Under the pieces are notes generated by a model. The model was not told the origin of the DNA, ran no database searches, and worked only from the letters and a program-made list of their open reading frames with translations. Source: Rubrobacter sp. (lineage in GTDB: Bacteria; Actinomycetota; Rubrobacteria; Rubrobacterales; Rubrobacteraceae). From it: DNA of 15,672 nt. Every line of letters starts with the position of its first letter. Position 1 is the first letter of the stretch. This document shows positions 14,413 to 15,672 of this stretch, one piece after another. The translations under genes and the position numbers were made by a program. The stretch covers positions 1 to 15,672 of the forward strand of contig JADDPU010000277.1 in the NCBI GenBank assembly GCA_016781725.1, given 5' to 3'.

Positions 14413-14515
14413 AGTGAAAAGGAGACTGCTCCGGGGGCCGGTTCCTCACCATCCTGCTGGGTTCGCTACTATCGTCCCTGGGAACGCTCATCAGGAGACT
14501 CTTCTAGAGGGGCCC
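14005..14515 (+). repeat. 14-bp direct repeat TTCTAGAGGGGCCC, copies 497 bases apart
   Basis: The exact 14-mer occurs at 14005-14018 and 14502-14515. The first copy holds the premature TAG of the glycosyltransferase pseudogene; the second holds the stop of the following sorting-signal-like remnant. It may mark a past rearrangement, but no insertion-sequence genes or inverted repeats are present. Confidence 0.55.
14424..14507 (+). pseudogene. Possible decayed second copy of the sorting-signal tail
   Basis: In frame 0 this stretch encodes CSGGRFLTILLG, then SLLSSLGTLIRRLF and TAG at 14505-14507. It resembles the tail of the orphan sorting signal (TGGIFLLPLALL ... FGAALIRRYLR) in its Gly-Gly, hydrophobic block and LIRR ending, but the LPATG part is lost and the hydrophobic block is shorter. 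A TGA lies just upstream in this frame at 14415. AAAAGGAG at 14417-14424 echoes the ribosome-like site of the first tail. The similarity is modest, but it has the same position relative to a glycosyltransferase as the intact copy. Confidence 0.4.
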
Positions 14516-14602
14516 GAAAAACGCGGGCTGGACGGATGCCACTTGCAGCCCAGACAGGTTAGCCACCACTGTATCGCCGGCTTGGGAGGCGGCGGGCGTG
14601 AA
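14508..14602. other. Gap between the pseudogenes and the GH16 gene
   Basis: Apart from the end of the 14-bp repeat, it has one stem, GGGCTG (14525-14530) with CAGCCC (14547-14552), with a 16-base loop. It could serve as a weak terminator on either strand. No ORF is supported. Confidence 0.3.
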
Positions 14603-15304
14603 TCATACCTGCCGGTAGCGGATCCAGTCGACGCGCGTGTATCGGTCCAGCCTCGGAGCAGTCCCCGCCAACCACCTCGGGAACCAGGTGTCCACCAGCA
14701 GCTTCATCGAATCCCGCGGCAGGCTGTTCTCCCAGACCTGCATGAGCTTTCCGTCCACGTAGAACTTCACGGCGCCCGGCTTGTAGTCGAAGCGGTAGAC
14801 GTGGAAAGCGGCACTCGGATCAAAGCCGAGCTTCTTGGTGGCGACATGGGTCCTACGCCCGTCGGCGTAGGTAACGAAGTCGACTTTGCCGCTGCCGTCG
14901 TTGTAGATCTCGATGTCGATCTCGGCCTCGTAGTCGGGGCTCCGGTAGAGAAAGAAGCCGGTGATGGAGGAAGGAGCGTTGGCAGTTTTTATGCGGGCTT
15001 TATACGTACCGTACCCGTAAGGCTCGACGGACGCGATCTCCGCACCGCCGGTGGTGCGCGCGGGGATCTTGAGCCGCGCGTACCCGCTGCCCACGCTTAC
15101 GTTGGCTGGGTCCAAATCGGTGCGCCCCAATACGTGGTCGCTCTTGGTCCACCTGGTCGACTCGAAAGAGTAGAAGCCATCTCCGAAGCCCCTCCCCTCA
15201 GCCTCGGCGTTTCCTACACTTAAGGCCACCAAGACCGCTCCGAACACGGCGACGAAGAGCACCTGCAACACAGCGCTAGACTTTGGCAACTCGGCCACCC
15301 CCAC
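14603..15304 (-). CDS. Secreted glycoside hydrolase family 16 (beta-glucanase-like)
   Basis: The 233-residue protein has an N-terminal signal peptide (hydrophobic core about residues 11-30, likely cleavage after AEA at 35), then a compact GH16 domain. The catalytic motif E-x-D-x-E is clear: E128, D130 and E132 in YEAEIDIEIYN, with GYGTYKARIKTA before it and a KFYVDGKLMQVWE strand pair after it. GH16 enzymes cut or transfer beta-1,3/1,4 glucans, carrageenan, agar, xyloglucan and similar polymers; the substrate here is unknown. It is outside the cell and convergent with the glycosyltransferase operon, so it might trim the polymer that operon makes (inference). GTG 15304 is taken as start but has no good ribosome site; GTG 15298 is equally possible. 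Confidence 0.88.
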   Translation of the reverse strand: MGVAELPKSSAVLQVLFVAVFGAVLVALSVGNAEAEGRGFGDGFYSFESTRWTKSDHVLGRTDLDPANVSVGSGYARLKIPARTTGGAEIASVEPYGYGTYKARIKTANAPSSITGFFLYRSPDYEAEIDIEIYNDGSGKVDFVTYADGRRTHVATKKLGFDPSAAFHVYRFDYKPGAVKFYVDGKLMQVWENSLPRDSMKLLVDTWFPRWLAGTAPRLDRYTRVDWIRYRQV

Positions 15305-15672
15305 AGTCCGTTACTTCGTGCCCCCGCCTCGCGAGGGGTTTTGCTCTTTTAAGGACGGTGCGTCGTTATTAGATGCACTTCGCCTCTAGATTGATACCCC
15401 TACATTATTACACATATATTTTAGCACGCGCATCCTGGGGAGTTTGTCGCGACGCCTATAGCTCGTGCTTTATTCTGGTGATCGGCTCGTAGGTGGGTGC
15501 CTCGGCCCCGATAGCAGACGCTCACCCCGCAGCGCGGGGCGGCCTCGGTGCCTCCTCCGCCCAAGATCGCCGTGCAAAACCCTCGATCGAAGCCGTCGAC
15601 GGAGAGAATGCTACCACTGGTACGTACCGCACGGGTCCTCTTTCGACGAATCGGCCACCGCCTGGAGGTCCT
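15305..15672. other. Right-end region with no convincing complete gene
   Basis: Besides the hairpin at 15321-15350, this 368-base stretch has an AT-rich patch at about 15405-15425 (TACATTATTACACATATATT) that probably holds the GH16 promoter on the minus strand. It also has a perfect 6-bp stem with a 3-base loop (CCCCGC 15525-15530, GCGGGG 15534-15539). From GTG 15572 or ATG 15608 the plus strand is open to the window end (MLPLVRTARVLFRRIGHRLEV from the ATG), which might be the start of a gene, but no clear ribosome site or family is seen. Confidence 0.4.
15321..15350 (+). terminator. Intrinsic-terminator-like hairpin, plus orientation, at the head of the GH16 gene
   Basis: CCCCC, CCTCGCGAGG (self-complementary) and GGGG form a GC hairpin at 15321-15338, followed on the plus strand by TTTTGCTCTTTT (15339-15350). 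This looks like a rho-independent terminator for rightward transcription, yet it lies just upstream of a leftward gene. Read on the minus strand it would be a hairpin in the GH16 5' UTR. Confidence 0.5.

Noticed and set aside
14414..15223. Plus-strand ORF of 269 codons
   Set aside because: Mostly antisense to the GH16 gene, which has a clear EIDIE motif and signal peptide; its start falls in decayed sequence.
1..15672. CRISPR arrays, tRNA, rRNA, insertion sequences, prophage genes
   Set aside because: No regularly spaced repeats, no cloverleaf with a T-loop GGTTCGA-type signature in a plausible context, no rRNA-like stretch, and no transposase or integrase motif was seen.
15572..15672. Start of a gene running off the right edge
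   Set aside because: The frame is open from GTG 15572/ATG 15608, but only 21-33 residues are visible, the ribosome site is poorly spaced and other frames are also open; not listed as a CDS.

Overview
The window is GC-rich bacterial DNA (about 65% G+C by eye) with dense genes, GTG and TTG starts, 4-8 base start/stop overlaps and several genes that appear leaderless. Together with an LPxTG-type sorting signal, these traits suggest an actinobacterium; Rubrobacter or a relative is my best guess. That is an inference, because no rRNA or tRNA is present to confirm it.

Layout. Bases 1-2392 (+) hold the end of a diaminopimelate decarboxylase (lysA), a GNAT acetyltransferase, a fold-type-IV aminotransferase and a sulfotransferase-like protein; the last three overlap or nearly touch and read as one operon. 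A DoxX membrane protein converges on it (2364-2897, -). Bases 3083-3744 (+) encode a 57-residue membrane protein and a Rieske 2Fe-2S lipoprotein. Next come a leaderless HTH/coiled-coil protein (3828-4448), a secreted Amidase_3 peptidoglycan hydrolase (4594-5334) and a leaderless DUF815-type AAA+ ATPase (5583-6911).

Bases 6912-7139 look like a folded 5' leader of unknown class. It precedes a 1456-residue soluble histidine kinase with eight PAS domains and one GAF domain, overlapped by a LuxR/NarL-type response regulator (11507-12154). After an AT-rich gap with another leaderless-type promoter, an apparent operon encodes a receiver-like protein lacking its phosphorylation residues (12309-12668), a processive-type family 2 glycosyltransferase (12665-13843) and a 39-residue ORF that is almost entirely an LPATGG cell-wall sorting signal (13840-13959).

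Behind it lies a decayed second glycosyltransferase (13960-14412; several frameshifts and stops), followed by what may be a decayed second copy of the sorting-signal tail. A convergent secreted GH16 glycoside hydrolase (14603-15304, -) closes the coding part. The last 368 bases hold no convincing complete gene.

The right half reads as a surface-polysaccharide locus: a sensor/regulator pair, a pseudo-receiver, a polymer synthase, a possible wall-anchored mini-protein and a secreted glycan hydrolase. The most novel items are the orphan sorting signal coupled to the glycosyltransferase, the apparent decayed tandem copy of that unit, the pseudo-receiver fused by overlap to it, and the aminotransferase with Thr at the usual PLP-N1 Glu position, paired with a sulfotransferase.
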